From Thysanoteuthis rhombus (Eukaryota; Mollusca; Cephalopoda; Oegopsida; Thysanoteuthidae), in NCBI GenBank assembly GCA_963457665.1, contig OY735233.1:27924209-27988208 (forward strand): a DNA stretch of 64,000 nucleotides. The letters run 5' to 3'. A program made the translations under genes and the position numbers. Below, piece by piece: positions 22,571 to 33,295 of this stretch. Each line of letters begins with the position of its first letter. Position 1 is the stretch's first letter. Under the pieces are notes generated by a model, which saw only the letters and a list, made by a program, of their open reading frames with translations, searched no databases and was not told the origin of the DNA.

Positions 22571-22981
22571 CTAGGGAGAAAAGAATAGAATATTCAACAA
22601 AGATTTTTTTTCATCATTTTCTAGGGAGAGAAGAATAGAATATTCAACAAAGATTTTTTTTCATCATTTTCTAGGGAGAGAAGAATAGAATATTCAACAA
22701 AGATTTTTTTTGTTATCATTTTCTAGGGAGAGAAGAATAGAATATTCAACAAAGATTTTTTTTGTTATCATTTTCTAGGGAGAGAAGAATAGAATATTCA
22801 ACAAAGATTTTTTTCGTTATCATTTTCTAGGGTGAGAAGAATAGAATATTCAACAAAGATTTTTTTTGTTATCATTTTCTAGGGAGAGAAGAATAGAATA
22901 TTCAACAAAGATTTTTTTTGTTATCATTTTCTAGGGAGAGAAGAATAGAATATTCAACAAAGATTTTTTTTGTTATCATCA
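22571..22981 (+). repeat. 50/52-bp minisatellite, 8 copies
   Basis: CTAGGGAGA begins units at 22571, 22621, 22671, 22723, 22775, 22827 (GGTGAG variant), 22879 and 22931. The first two periods are 50 bp and the rest 52 bp. The difference lies in the unit end: TCATCATTTT in early units, TGTTATCATTTT in later ones. Units are otherwise nearly identical, sharing AAGAATAGAATATTCAACAA and a T-run, so the expansion is recent. Confidence 0.95.
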
Positions 22982-23027
22982 TTTTCGAGCACAGAGCAAA
23001 CAAAATCACCCTTATTTTGAAAACTCA

Positions 23028-23186
23028 ATTGACAAATGGTCGGTCATATCAGACGAATGTCAAAGGACTGCTGGACATCACGAACTAAAAATGAAGCCAT
23101 AGAAATCATATGCAGATCTGTGACTGTTAAAATGACATGGCGTGACAAACTATACAAGTTAAGAAAGTACTGGATCCACGATACCC

Positions 23187-23242
<56 letters not shown>

Positions 23243-23290
23243 GCGAATCTTTGGGAAGGTCTACATTCCAAACTGCTACCGTAAAGACGA
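23028..23290 (+). mobile_element. diverged RTE 3'-end fragment with internal (GA)n expansion
   Basis: The frame at 23036-23284 keeps the RTE layout: MVGHIRRMSKDCWTSR in place of WAGHVARM, then TWRDKLYKLRKYWIHD. A GA run (about 23188-23238) follows, and the nucleotide match resumes as ATCTGGCGAATCTTTGGGAA with GGTCTACATTCC. In other copies the two halves meet at a GATAGAGAAGTGTGG junction, so the microsatellite grew from this purine seed inside the element. More divergent than most copies here, hence older or another subfamily. Confidence 0.75.
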
Positions 23291-25071
23291 AATATATCAA
23301 AAACACTTTACACCGTCCATACAAAAATGATAGCTTTACATCATTCTTAACCTTGCCAGACACAGGGCAACCAAATTTTGGTATCGACTTGGAATTGAAC
23401 TCCTCGAACAAGCAGTGTTTTGTGAAACAATCTTGTTAACAACAGTTCTAAGGCAAATAATTCCATAGCTTATATGATACGAAAAGTATCATTCTATTTA
23501 TTTGTTTTCCGGTCGGTGAACTCTTGAATCAGTGCATTGAAGCTGTATATTACCCTTGACTAAAAGTTTGGAAACAGCACACTCGGAGGATGTTCACCAG
23601 CTTTTCGTTTTTTCATAACAAATAAACAAATATAAAGAAAAGATGTTTTTGATGTTTAAAGCAGCCCGAACTCGAAACCTGGACAATAACTTTAACCGTA
23701 AACCCAAACACAAACCCTGTACACTAACCCTAGTTTATATCGTATGTTGTTAAATTTAATAATATACGTATGAAAGCATACTAAAGAATTCTGCTCTCAT
23801 TTGTAAAGTAATTGGTTAACAGAAGCAACAGCTATAATTAGCGTGTCTTCTGGTGGCACCGTTTCCCCTTTGATGAACCCAATCCAAACAATTACCAGAA
23901 TTTGCTATCAGAAAATCGAACTTGTGTTTCAAGAATAGAACTGAACGTAATTTTTGTTCAACGATGGAGAATAGTTAAACTTGGTAAGTCGGTTTTCTGA
24001 GGAAGGTCCACGGGATTACGAGGATTCTAATCAGATAAAGATTTCCCAGATTGACGCCTTCATTCGATGAAACTGAAGTTTAAGTATTTCTGATTTTCCC
24101 TTTCCTTGAGTTTTCGTCAAGCAGCGTTAGGGATAGCAAGACATATGCACACACATATATGTGATTGAACACATATACTGACTTATCGGTAACCGTGCAT
24201 ATAAAAACACAACGATGCACATATCTGTGAATATGCATAGACACATGCATATATATTGGACAATGGCAGGCTGGTTTGTCACTTGACCCCGCTCAAAATC
24301 AGTCAAACTTCGGCAGTCTTTCGTATGCACATGTATGTGTGTGTTAGTGTACATATATATGTATGTATATGCATGTAGGTATAGTTTTGCAACATTGATG
24401 ACTGATTTTCCAACTATCCTCTGATGGGATGGCTGGTGTCTCCATTGTTGGCAACGTCAAAAGTCCTGGCTTCGAAGTTCGAGTAACTATTTGACAAATG
24501 CCTTCCGAGATGAAAATTTGGTGATGTGATTTAGAAAAATCTTGAGAATCTGGCTGGCCGGATTAAAAGAGTTAAAAAATGTCAATTGGAAGATAGAGGT
24601 CCTTTGGGGTAGATGTGCCCGCCTGTCTCAGGACCGGCAGCCAAAGTTGTTCCGACTGTGGCTAAATGATGCGTTACTAAATGGAAGAGGAAGAAAGGGA
24701 GACAATTTCGTTTCACATACGGGCTAGAGTTAAATGATTCGTAACTAAGTATATGAGAAAGAAAGAGCCGGGACAATACAGATATACCAAGTAAATAGCT
24801 TCAAGATGTCACTCAACAAAATCAACACGTGAGAGAATAAGACACAAACCATGTATTGAATAAAAAGAAATTGTTCTTCGTTTTATACTTTGATGATTTC
24901 GAGTGCGTGTAAATGCAAGTATCTCATTTTGATGACAACACTTGCAGAACATTTGTACAGCGGAGACCCTCTCTCTTGCCTATTTCTTTCGACTTGTTTT
25001 GTCAGGACATTTTGTTTGTTTTTTTTCCAACTCAATTAATTTTCAGATATCATGTTGCACCTCGTTTATTT
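23291..25071. other. no gene recognised; small duplication near 24665-24770
   Basis: A short diverged tandem pair (TAAATGATGCGTTACTAA at about 24663, TAAATGATTCGTAACTAA at about 24732) and telomere-like words at 23690-23745 are the only structure seen. Confidence 0.4.
23690..23745 (-). repeat. degenerate telomere-like words
   Basis: AACCGTAAACCC, CACAAACCC and ACTAACCCTAG occur in a row. TTAGGG is the usual animal telomere unit; no perfect tandem pair is present. Confidence 0.3.
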
Positions 25072-25363
25072 TTGTTTTCTCAGCGATCCGCCCGAATCAC
25101 AACGGACTTTTCTAATCGAAACTGCCCCATGTGCACTTAGCTGCGCAATATGTGCCTAAACTAAGGTTATGCAAAGCATATAGACACACAAGCAGACACA
25201 CACAAGCACACACGCACAAGCACACACACACACACAAGCACACACATAACCATCAGTTCTCTCAGCGATCCGCCCGTATCACAACGAACTTTTTTGATCG
25301 AAACTGCCTTATGTACACATAGTTGTGCAATAGGCGCCTAGAATAAGGTTACGCAACGCATAT
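25072..25363 (+). repeat. tandem duplication (about 110 bp) split by CA-rich sequence
   Basis: CTCAGCGATCCGCCCGAATC at about 25079 recurs as CTCAGCGATCCGCCCGTATC at about 25261. Both are followed by TCGAAACTGCC, a GTGCAC/GTACAC phrase and AAGGTTATGCAA-like sequence, each leading into CA-rich repeats. The period is about 182 bp, including the intervening CA tract. Confidence 0.75.
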
Positions 25364-25503
25364 ACATACACAAGCACCCACACACACATACACTCATCCA
25401 ACATTGTTCATATATACCCACACGTTAACGTGCATATATACATACACACACGTATATCTGTGAACTGAATCAGTGGATACGCACACACAGACACTCACAA
25501 ACA

Positions 25504-25505
<2 letters not shown>

Positions 25506-25551
<46 letters not shown>
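25506..25551. repeat. (TA)n microsatellite
   Basis: Uninterrupted TA, about 46 bases. Confidence 0.95.
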
Positions 25552-25557
<6 letters not shown>

Positions 25558-25929
25558 TATGTATGCATATTGAGAAAATATAGACCTCGCACAGACGCAA
25601 GAATGAAAACTGGTGAGGTGACGTGCATACATTCGATTAAGAAACGAGAAAAAATAAGTATTCACATCGAGAAAGACCAGTAATCCCCTGGGGTAGAGAG
25701 AATGGATGATGAACTTCTTAGAAACCGTCAACCAAAACTGTCACCAAAACTGTCAACATAAGTATCGAGTTTCGTCTCAGTTTCAAGTAGTGTCTCTGTC
25801 TGCTTAGCTGGTAAGTTATGCGTAAGGGCCGCACTAATGCAAATAGAGAGCTGAAAATTTAAACATTTACTTCGTGTAATATCTTCTAAAAACTTCGTTT
25901 TTGTCTTTTGAAAAATTCCCCTCTAAATG

Positions 25930-26240
25930 CGTTGTTAATGGGAGTTTAATTTGCAATATAATTTTATGCTTAATTGGTCCCTTAGTTTATGTCCAGCAAT
26001 ATTCACGCTTTTTTTTTTGTTTTGTTTTTTTTTTTTGTTTTGTTTTTTTGAAAGTTCAGAATTTTTAGGGATCCAACAAAAGGCGAAAGAAATGACGTAC
26101 CCATTACTGCCCCGTTTTTCCATTTTTCTTTTTTATAATTGATCACCTTAACACGACAGATATCAAAAGACGTTGGTCACTTGACAGGTTTTATTGAGTG
26201 AATAACCAGACCTGTCTTTTTATCAGGTAATTCCCAGATT
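25930..26240 (-). repeat. family E repeat, minus copy
   Basis: Reverse-complement landmarks: ATTGATCACCTTAACACG, GACGTTGGTCACTTGACAGG and ATTGAGTGAATAACC correspond to the start of family E, and TAATTGGTCCCTTAGTTTAT to its middle. A T-rich run at 26010-26049 interrupts it. Confidence 0.55.
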
Positions 26241-26344
26241 CAGCCATTTCTGTCAAAGGATGATTTTCTTGACTGAGCTGGTTGATGTATGATTGGAACG
26301 ATCCGAGCTGAAATCAATTTGGAAAGTTTGGTGCTGGAAGTCGA

Positions 26345-26640
26345 TCCTAGAGTTCAGGGGTTCGGATAAGAGAGAGAGAGACTGAGACTGTGAGACGCTG
26401 AAAGGATGACAGAGAGAGTGGGCAAGGGTGAGAAGAAGGACCGGGAGGAAAAGAATGACAAAGACAGAGGCAGGAAGAGCGAGAGCGAGACAGAGACGGA
26501 AAGAGAGGAGAGAGATAACAAGCGAAAGGGATAACGACAGAAAGTAAGGGAGAGCGATAGACAGACCGTCAGATCGATAGGTCAAGCCAGGGAGAGAGAT
26601 AGGAAGATAGACAGACAGAGAGTGTGTTTATCGGAAGGGA
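26345..26640. repeat. purine-rich (GA)n-like tract
   Basis: About 300 bases dominated by GAGA, AGACAG and GGAAAG words on the plus strand, highly interrupted. Confidence 0.75.
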
Positions 26641-26889
26641 CCACATCAGTTATCACGATGCAAAATCAACAATGACCTCATTTCGGAATCAATGCACTTT
26701 CTTTGAACGAGGCAGATTTGATATTCAGGCCTGGTAACCAGTGATCGGTTCCACTGATAGCACCTTCCTTTCGCACTAAAATGTCAGACGTGATGTCTGC
26801 AGTAATGACCAAGGAACCTGCTCTATTTTTTAATGACCCACCATGTGATCTTGCCGTGCTGAGTGATTAGACGGATCTCTCCATACTAT

Positions 26890-27278
26890 AAACTGACCAT
26901 ATGTCACGTTTTGCCAACTAAAATTGAAAATAAACTTGCCAGTCAATAATTGAACAACCGTAGCATCGAAATTGAAAGTCATGTAAAAAAAATCCATTGG
27001 AGAATAAATATGATCAGAATAAATTCTATTTGTCATATCACATGAGTTTTCCACCGGGAAACATCTAAAATAGAATAAAAACATGTATAAACATCTAGAT
27101 TCTGGAGACTCTAGATATTTTTGATAAACCACCAGAAAAAGTCAAAGAAGCTTTCCTTCCAAAAACGAAAAAATAAATTTTTTAGAAGGGGTTTTGTGGT
27201 GTACTGGTGCCAATTTTCAAGTCCGTAGACAAAACGGTATCATTTCTTCGTGATTCAAAATTCGGTTGGAAAATGTCG

Positions 27279-27280
<2 letters not shown>
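26890..27280 (+). repeat. interspersed repeat family A, most complete copy
   Basis: Order: CAATAATTGAACAACCGTAG, ATCCATTGGAGAATAAATAT, GATCAGAATAAATTCTATTT, ACATCTAGATTCTGGAGAC, then CAATTTTCAAGTCCGTAGAC and AAACGGTAT. It matches 31120-31440 closely and 5830-6080 on the other strand. A (TA)n run follows at once. A short minus-strand frame (26830-27132) is not kept in the other copies. Confidence 0.7.

Positions 27281-27333
<53 letters not shown>
27280..27333. repeat. (TA)n microsatellite
   Basis: About 53 bases of TA joining a family A repeat and a family D repeat. Confidence 0.95.
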
Positions 27334-27335
<2 letters not shown>

Positions 27336-27337
<2 letters not shown>

Positions 27338-27470
27338 TTAGTTTAAGGTAAAGGGATAGACAAACCATGAAGAATCTACTCTTCTAAATTTGCCGAAGAT
27401 TGTTCTTATTCTTGTTGTTACGAGAAAAAAACAAAGTCAACTCCAACTGTACTGGGATTTGATAAAACGA
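27336..27470 (+). repeat. family D repeat (SINE body), partial
   Basis: ATCTACTCTTCTAAATTTGC, TTGTTCTTATTCTTGTTG and ACAAAGTCAACTCCAACTG match, in order, the body of the tRNA-headed repeat at 55845-56165. The tRNA-like head is absent here. Confidence 0.55.
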
Positions 27471-28348
27471 ACTCATTCTCGATTCGAAGGTTGTATACTA
27501 CCACATATTGGCGTACTGAAGTCTACGATCCCGACGGAGTTACAGAATTACGTAATACGAATTATGTAAGAATTGAAGAGTATACTACAACAAAACTCAT
27601 GGAATTTACGCTCCAAGTGACAGGGAAAATTAGAAAGCAGCTTGACAGTGCATATTTCTATCAATGCCATTGTCACAAAAATCTGAATAAAAATTAGTTC
27701 ATATACAGCTATGATATATTTTTTACTTATGTCTTTGAAGTATTCTTACACGCCGGATAATTTAGTGAATTGTTGGTGAACCAATCATGTTCCGAGTGTT
27801 TTATCAGATATAATTGTTTTTTATCTGTCTCAGAGTCTAATTAAAATTTTACCGAATTGTTTTTGTTGATAATTAACAGAGTTTCACAGTGAAAAAAGAT
27901 CATCTTTGGTCGTTTTGATTAAATTGGATTTTACTGAGTGACGTCTTCTTTCTGCGTCTGTGCGTGAGTCGTTGTATGATACACATTAGAAGGCCTCCCG
28001 TTTCGATAGATAGTGGAACGTTACTGGAAGCCTCTCCCGGGTGCAAGCCCTTGGCGAAGTGTCTACAGACCCTAGGAGTCCTATTCGACAGAATCATCCC
28101 TTCCAGTCTTGCTGATGAATTTCAAATGGAATATTTAGCGCAGTTTGGCCGCAAGACTGGCCAGAAGGAAGTCAAATCTGGCATCCCATTGCCCTAAGGG
28201 GGCTCCAATTCATGCTTCGGAAACAGAGTTCTCCGTCTCCCCATTGCAAACCATGGTTACAGAACCCAGACTGATTTACTATTTACTTATGGCTTCGAGA
28301 GGAGTGATGATTCATGCCTCTCCGAAAGGTATTAGTGCAAAATAAAGT
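27471..28348. other. no recognised gene; GC-richer block at 27960-28290
   Basis: Frames at 27491-27697 (68 codons) and 27964-28197 (77 codons) are the only candidates, and neither resembles a protein I know. The block around CTCTCCCGGGTGCAAGCCC is compositionally unlike its flanks and may be an old element. Confidence 0.35.
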
Positions 28349-28460
28349 CACTGGCTCCGCTGGCTCCTGGCTCCGCGACCCCCATCATAGAGAAGTGTGG
28401 CGAATCCTGGGGAAGGTCTATGTCAAACGACGGACGTTGAAAGACTGATCATGATGATAT
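28349..28460 (+). mobile_element. RTE 3' tail fragment (about 110 bp)
   Basis: CTGGCTCCGCGACCCCCATC, then AGAGAAGTGTGGCGAATCC, GGGGAAGGTCTATGTC and a GAAAGACTGATCATGATGAT end: the last 110 bases of the RTE family, including the GAT tail. Heavily 5' truncated. Confidence 0.85.
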
Positions 28461-28464
28461 CAGC

Positions 28465-28525
28465 CAGGACTTGAACTCTATCGTGTTAACCATTAGGCCA
28501 CTCGTGGCTTCATTTGCTCGAAAGC
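28465..28525 (-). repeat. tRNA-like SINE head
   Basis: On the minus strand GAGTGGCCTAATGGTTAAC resembles an A-box arm and GAGTTCAAGTCCTGGC a B-box. The spacing is short for a tRNA. It directly follows the RTE tail. Confidence 0.4.
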
Positions 28526-28650
28526 CAATATTCAATACCATATTTTTGCTTTGACTGTAGTTTTATTGGTTAGACATTCCAAAGATGATGGAACTCGGTT
28601 TACTCCAGCGAAATTTGTAAATCATTGCAAAATTATTTGAATCGAACACG

Positions 28651-28935
28651 TAACGACCCAACCATATCTTCACAGTCAAATCACGTTGGAAACATTAGTC
28701 CTCTTATAATCATCCAAGTTAAGCAACACTTGGTCAGTACCCAGATGAATGACCAAGTTGGTAAACCAGGTGCTGTAAGCAGCTCGGAATCATGTAGAGA
28801 GCCTTCCATAACAATCCTATTGATCCTCTCAAGAGGGGACTGATGTCTACACTACGCTCAATAATACAGGCCAAAGTCCTCTTCCCCTGATTCCTAGACC
28901 CTCTGACTGGCCTGGCTGCGAGTGACTATGAATAA
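28651..28935 (+). mobile_element. 5S rRNA-derived SINE (SINE3-like), copy 1
   Basis: The first 130 bases follow 5S rRNA in order: CGACCCAACCATATC, ATCACGTTGGAAACA, AAGTTAAGCAACACTTGG (box A), GTCAGTACCCAGATGAATG (box C region) and a closing CAGGTGCTGTAAGC. The internal pol III promoter elements are thus recognisable though mutated, and extra bases lie in the middle. A body of about 150 bases follows, ending near CCCTCTGACTGGCCTGG. The same body occurs at 49490-49695 and, reversed, at 58895-59133, which separates this from a simple 5S pseudogene. SINEs with a 5S head are known (SINE3 type). It would be transcribed by pol III and moved by a LINE; the partner is unknown. Confidence 0.78.
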
Positions 28936-29109
28936 TATCTCTGATCTCTAGCATGGGCTCAAGAGGCTCTCCTATGGGTCATGAGCCCGGTCGGGGGGTT
29001 GCAATCCATGTATTCTTTCTGCATCAATACTGGGTCTACTAATATTGAATCACTGTGTTTTGGTGGCTCTTGTTAATCAGAAGTTGTATTTGCACTTCTG
29101 AATACCACA

Positions 29110-29880
29110 CCGGTCTCTGATCTGTCTCGTTTTAAACGCCGTGCTCCAACTAATGCTAGATGAACAAAATGAAGAGAGCAAGAAAGTCGGCATACACATG
29201 AACTTCAGCAAGATGAAGATCATGTGCAACAACCACATTGGAGATAAAAACACTAAGATCGAAATCGAAGACACAGAACTGGAGGAAGTAGATCACTAAA
29301 TCTACCTAGGACAAAGAATCTCTATGAAACCCTCAAAAGAAGAAATCAAAGGAAGAATCACACTAGGGTGGCAAGCTTTTGGCAGAGCAAGCTCAACCTT
29401 CAAAAATAAAAAGATCCCATTAATCCTAAAAATAAGAGTGTTCAACCAATGCATCCTCCCAATAGTCACATGGAGCTGAAACATGGAACCTAACCAAAAG
29501 GCAGATCCGCAAATTGAGAACCATGTAACGTGCGCATGAAAAAATTATGTTGGGCCTCACATGGATAGACTACAAAACAGCACTGTACATTCGGGAAAAG
29601 ACAAGAGTCAGGGACATCATAGAATCCATTAAAAAACTCTAATGGCAGTGGGATGGCTATGTTGCAAGAACGGCTGACAACCGATGGACATCGCGATTCA
29701 CGACATGGATCTCTTGAGATCACATGCGCATTCGAGGCCGGCAGAATATTAGATGGAGAGACGAGCTAGACAAACCCAGAAAGTACTGGCTCCGCGACGT
29801 CCATGATAGAGAAGTGTGGCGAATCCTGGGGAAGGTCTATATCCAACGACAGACATTAAAAGACTGATTATGATGATGTT
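29110..29880 (+). mobile_element. RTE-type LINE, 5' truncated, (GAT) tail
   Basis: About 770 bases covering the last third of the RTE protein and the 3' end. Recognisable in order: CCAACTAATGCTAGATGAAC (after the RT active site), GTGCAACAACCACATTGG, GGGTGGCAAGCTTTTGGCAG, a GGAGCTGAAACATGGAACC block, GGACATCATAGAATCCATT, GACAACCGATGGACATCGCG, and the end AAAGACTGATTATGATGATG. In-frame stops and indels (for example at AGATCACTAAATCTACC) make it inactive. This is the most complete plus-strand RTE 3' region here. Confidence 0.88.
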
Positions 29881-30308
29881 TCTGGTTGACAGTGGACTTG
29901 CTGAGGGCGTTCCAGTCTTTCCCCATTATGGTGGATAAGTTTTCCTGTGACCAATAGCAAGATCAGTGTGTAGTTTCAGTGACTGGCCACGAGTATATGT
30001 TGAGACTTTTTGTAGCATTTCTTTGTTGGGACAGACGCAACAGTGGCACTTCGTATTACAAAGGTGATTCCTGAGAGTATTCTACGTCTCAAGGATGTCT
30101 GCTCTTTTTCAGTTAACTTCTTAAGTTTCTAGACCAAACCCAAGAAGTCCTCCATAAATCAATAATAACACCATGCCATCTACAATCAAATGGCTAAGAT
30201 GAAAGATTTGAGAATACTTTTGAAAGGGGTTGAGTCAAGTAAAAACGAGATAGAAGTGGTTAGAAAATTCTACGGCATTTCAAGAATTCATTTGTGTTTT
30301 CCCAGTAT
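29881..30308. other. nothing recognised
   Basis: Not AT-rich, but no coding or RNA signal was identified. Confidence 0.4.
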
Positions 30309-30485
30309 TTCTCTTCTTCTTCTTCTTCTTCTTCTTCTTCTTCTTCTTCTTCTTCTTCTTCTTCTTCTTCTTCTTCTTCTTCTTCTTCCTCTTCCTCTTC
30401 CTCTTCTTCTTCTTCTTCTTCTTCTTCTTCTTCTTCTTCTTCTTCTTCTTCTTCTTCTTCTTCTTCTTCTTCTTCTTCTTCTTCT
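30309..30485. repeat. long (TTC)n / (GAA)n tract, about 177 bp
   Basis: About 59 near-perfect TTC triplets with a short CCTCTT interruption near 30386-30405. On the minus strand it is (GAA)n, a purine-only strand able to form triplex DNA. Poly-Ser and poly-Leu frames here are artefacts. Confidence 0.97.
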
Positions 30486-30692
30486 TTAAATCCTTGGAAT
30501 AAATGTCATATTGACAGCTGCATCAACACCCGATTCTACCCCAGGGGACATAATATCGCTATCTTCCCCTCTGACGTCGATCGCTTCAAGTGCGATGACA
30601 AGCTGTATCAACAAGAAACAACAAATACGAAATTCATACAGCAATCTTTTCATATTAACACAAACGCACGTATGTAGATGTCTATATACAGA

Positions 30693-30696
<4 letters not shown>

Positions 30697-30747
<51 letters not shown>

Positions 30748-31042
30748 TATATACATATATATATACATATATATATAAGAATATATATATACTATACATA
30801 AAATATATACATGTATATGCTTAGAATATATATTTATATGAGTTTGTATTATACATCATATATATTACGTATATCATTATATACATCATGTATATGTATA
30901 TCAAATATGGTATATCTAAACCATATATACATATATATTATATATGTTACATGCAGAGTGCATATATATATATATGTACATGTACAGGTTTTTAATCATA
31001 TATAACCATATGTATATATGTACACACACACACACACACACA

Positions 31043-31096
<54 letters not shown>
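30697..31096. repeat. (TA)n and TATACA-rich cluster
   Basis: TA at 30697-30740, interrupted ATATAC sequence to about 30990, CA at 31021-31042, then TA to about 31096. Confidence 0.9.
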
Positions 31097-31102
<6 letters not shown>

Positions 31103-31119
31103 TATATTTTGATCATATG

Positions 31120-31440
31120 TAATATTCATGTTTCAATAATTAAACATCCGTACCATCAAATTTGAAGTAATGTAAAAAAAAAATTCCACAAAGAATAAAT
31201 ATGGTCAGAATAAATTTTATCTATGACATCACTGACGTTTTCCATTGGAAAGGATCTAAAATAGAGTGAAATCATCTAGATTCTGGAGAGTTTGGATTTT
31301 ATTATTAAACCATCTAAAATAAGGTCATAGAAGGTCAACGAGTTTCTTTTCTTTCTTTTTTTTTTTTTCAAAAATAAAAATTAAAAAACTATTGATAGGG
31401 GCTAGTATAAGGCTTCAGACAAAACGGTATGGCCAGGAGC
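31120..31440 (+). repeat. interspersed repeat family A, copy 3
   Basis: CAATAATTAAACATCCGTACC, ATTCCACAAAGAATAAATAT, GGTCAGAATAAATTTTATC, ATCTAGATTCTGGAGAG and CAGACAAAACGGTATGG keep the family A order. A T-run sits in the middle. Confidence 0.7.
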
Positions 31441-31989
31441 GCTGGAACACGCAGACACTTCAATAAACAGACAAACACATAACCGCACGCACATATATTG
31501 GGGAAAGAACTCTTTACTCCCTTTGGTGGCTACTGTTGTTCAATTCTGGTCCATATACATAAATTTTTAATGAAGAACATCAAGTCTATCGAAGAGATGT
31601 TGCAATTATCGATACATTTCTTTTGTAAAAAATAAGACAACACATTCACAGCGAAGAATGGAAGGAAAAATTCCCCAAAAATATATTTAGAAAATTTTTT
31701 ACATTTGTAAACATAGAGAAACAGATGAACACACGTTTTTATCAAGACAAATATTTGTAGGATGATGTGAATCCCCACTCACAGATACGCGAGCGTGTGC
31801 GTGCTTTGTTTGTGGATGTGTGGGGATACACCACAAATACTGTGTGGGGTAGGGACATTAGGTCGAGCATTGATACATCAGAGAGTAATTATAATCTTCA
31901 CAAATTAGATTCTCCAAATCTCCACTTTTAAATTTGAAATAACATACAATGAAATGTAGTTGGACAAGGTTCCTTTTAATCATAAATCA
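31441..31989. other. nothing recognised
   Basis: An 82-codon minus-strand frame (31530-31778) has no recognisable features. Confidence 0.4.
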
Positions 31990-32160
31990 ATGATACCACG
32001 AGGTAGGATCGAAACCTTCACTTCAAGCGGGCATTTTACCCCTACCCTACATAAAACTGGACGGTCAGTAGGACCGAATTTAAGCAATATATTTACTTAT
32101 GCACAATTCCTCATCCACTAGTGTGCTCCATTCCAGAGTTGGAAGAGCATTGCTATATAT
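31990..32160 (-). mobile_element. tRNA-derived SINE family S1, copy (3' truncated)
   Basis: On the minus strand: a 5' block with TCTTCCAACTCTGG, then GCAATATATTGCTTAAATTC-like sequence (reverse complement), then a tRNA-like region with B-box GGTTTCGATCC (32007-32017) and CTACCTCGTGGTA. The 3' part seen in other copies is missing. Confidence 0.65.
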
Positions 32161-32270
32161 AGAGAGACAGACAGAGACAGAGAGATAAATATGTAGGTAG
32201 ATATGGACATAAATAGAATAAAAAATGTAGATAGATAGATATGACCAGATAGAGATAGATAGGCAGACTG
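32161..32270. repeat. (GATA/GACA)n degenerate tract
   Basis: Interrupted AGACAG and ATAGATAG words adjoining the SINE. Confidence 0.8.
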
Positions 32271-33096
32271 AAAAAAAAATGTTTCTATGGACCAACTTGG
32301 AAAAATTTATTCGTTAATCAAAATGTATTGATTTGTCTCGAAACAAATTTCTGATTAAACTTCTGAGATAAACTAATAAATTTACATGCAACAAATTAGA
32401 TTTTTTGTGTGAATTTTATGGTTTTTTTTTCAATGTAAATAGATAGATGGAAAGATCCAGTACACTACAGGTATGATATCTGTCTTGCTTCAAAACAAAA
32501 TGATGGAAAAACTGGTCTGCGTTATCCATTGAATAATGACAAGACTTTTCATCTGAAGATTTTAGACAAAACTCCCAAGTTTTTGTACCAAATCTAATTC
32601 TATAAAAGCTAAACGACGCTAAAAAATCTTTTAAAAATTTCACGAACTATCAATAACAGTCAGCGATTTTACTGATGACCTATCAAACTATTCCTATATT
32701 CCCCCATAGTTTGGTATTCTATTCCTTTTCAAAATACGTGAAAAATATTTCAGAGTTTATATTAACATGCACCGTCATTTTTACTCTATGAATTTATGTT
32801 CCATCTATTTTGGTCATCAGAGATTTGAGCCTGGCTTTATTTTGGAATTACATCGTTGACAGTGATGTTTTCTAATTGTACTTCTGATAATCATTTGTAT
32901 TATTGGAAAGGGCAAATTCGAAAATATGTGATTGAAATTTGTGTTTTGAGACTGGTACGAACTGAAGTCGGTATTTCGCACACGAAAAATTCTGAAAAAG
33001 GGTTTATGAGATTTGGGGGACATTCGTATTTTATTGAACATCGTGAGACGAAGACAGAGACAGATGCCTGGATGAATAGTGTCTCCTGTCATTGAA
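32271..33096. other. nothing recognised
   Basis: Frames at 32416-32643 and 32856-33095 show no recognisable protein. Confidence 0.4.
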
Positions 33097-33254
33097 TTAG
33101 ATAGATAGATAGATAGATCGATAGATAGATAGATATGATCATACTGGGATAGATAGATATGAACAGACGGATAGGTATTGACTCTGATAGATTTGAGCAG
33201 GCTCGGATAGATAGATAGATTGACAGGTGGATAGATAGATATGAAGAAACAGTA

Positions 33255-33295
<41 letters not shown>
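33097..33295. repeat. (GATA)n degenerate tract
   Basis: GATA runs at 33097-33134 and 33256-33294 with interrupted copies between them. The 194-codon minus frame through here is an artefact. Confidence 0.92.

Noticed and set aside
22571..22981. Possible CRISPR-like array (regular 50/52-bp periodicity)
   Set aside because: Units are tandem with no variable spacers, and the context is an animal genome.
28651..28785. Functional 5S rRNA gene
   Set aside because: Extra bases and mutations lie in the 5S-like part, and the sequence continues into a body shared with two other copies, so it is a SINE head.
30190..30677. Long frames of poly-Leu and poly-Ser
   Set aside because: They are translations of the TTC repeat in different frames and have no other protein-like content.
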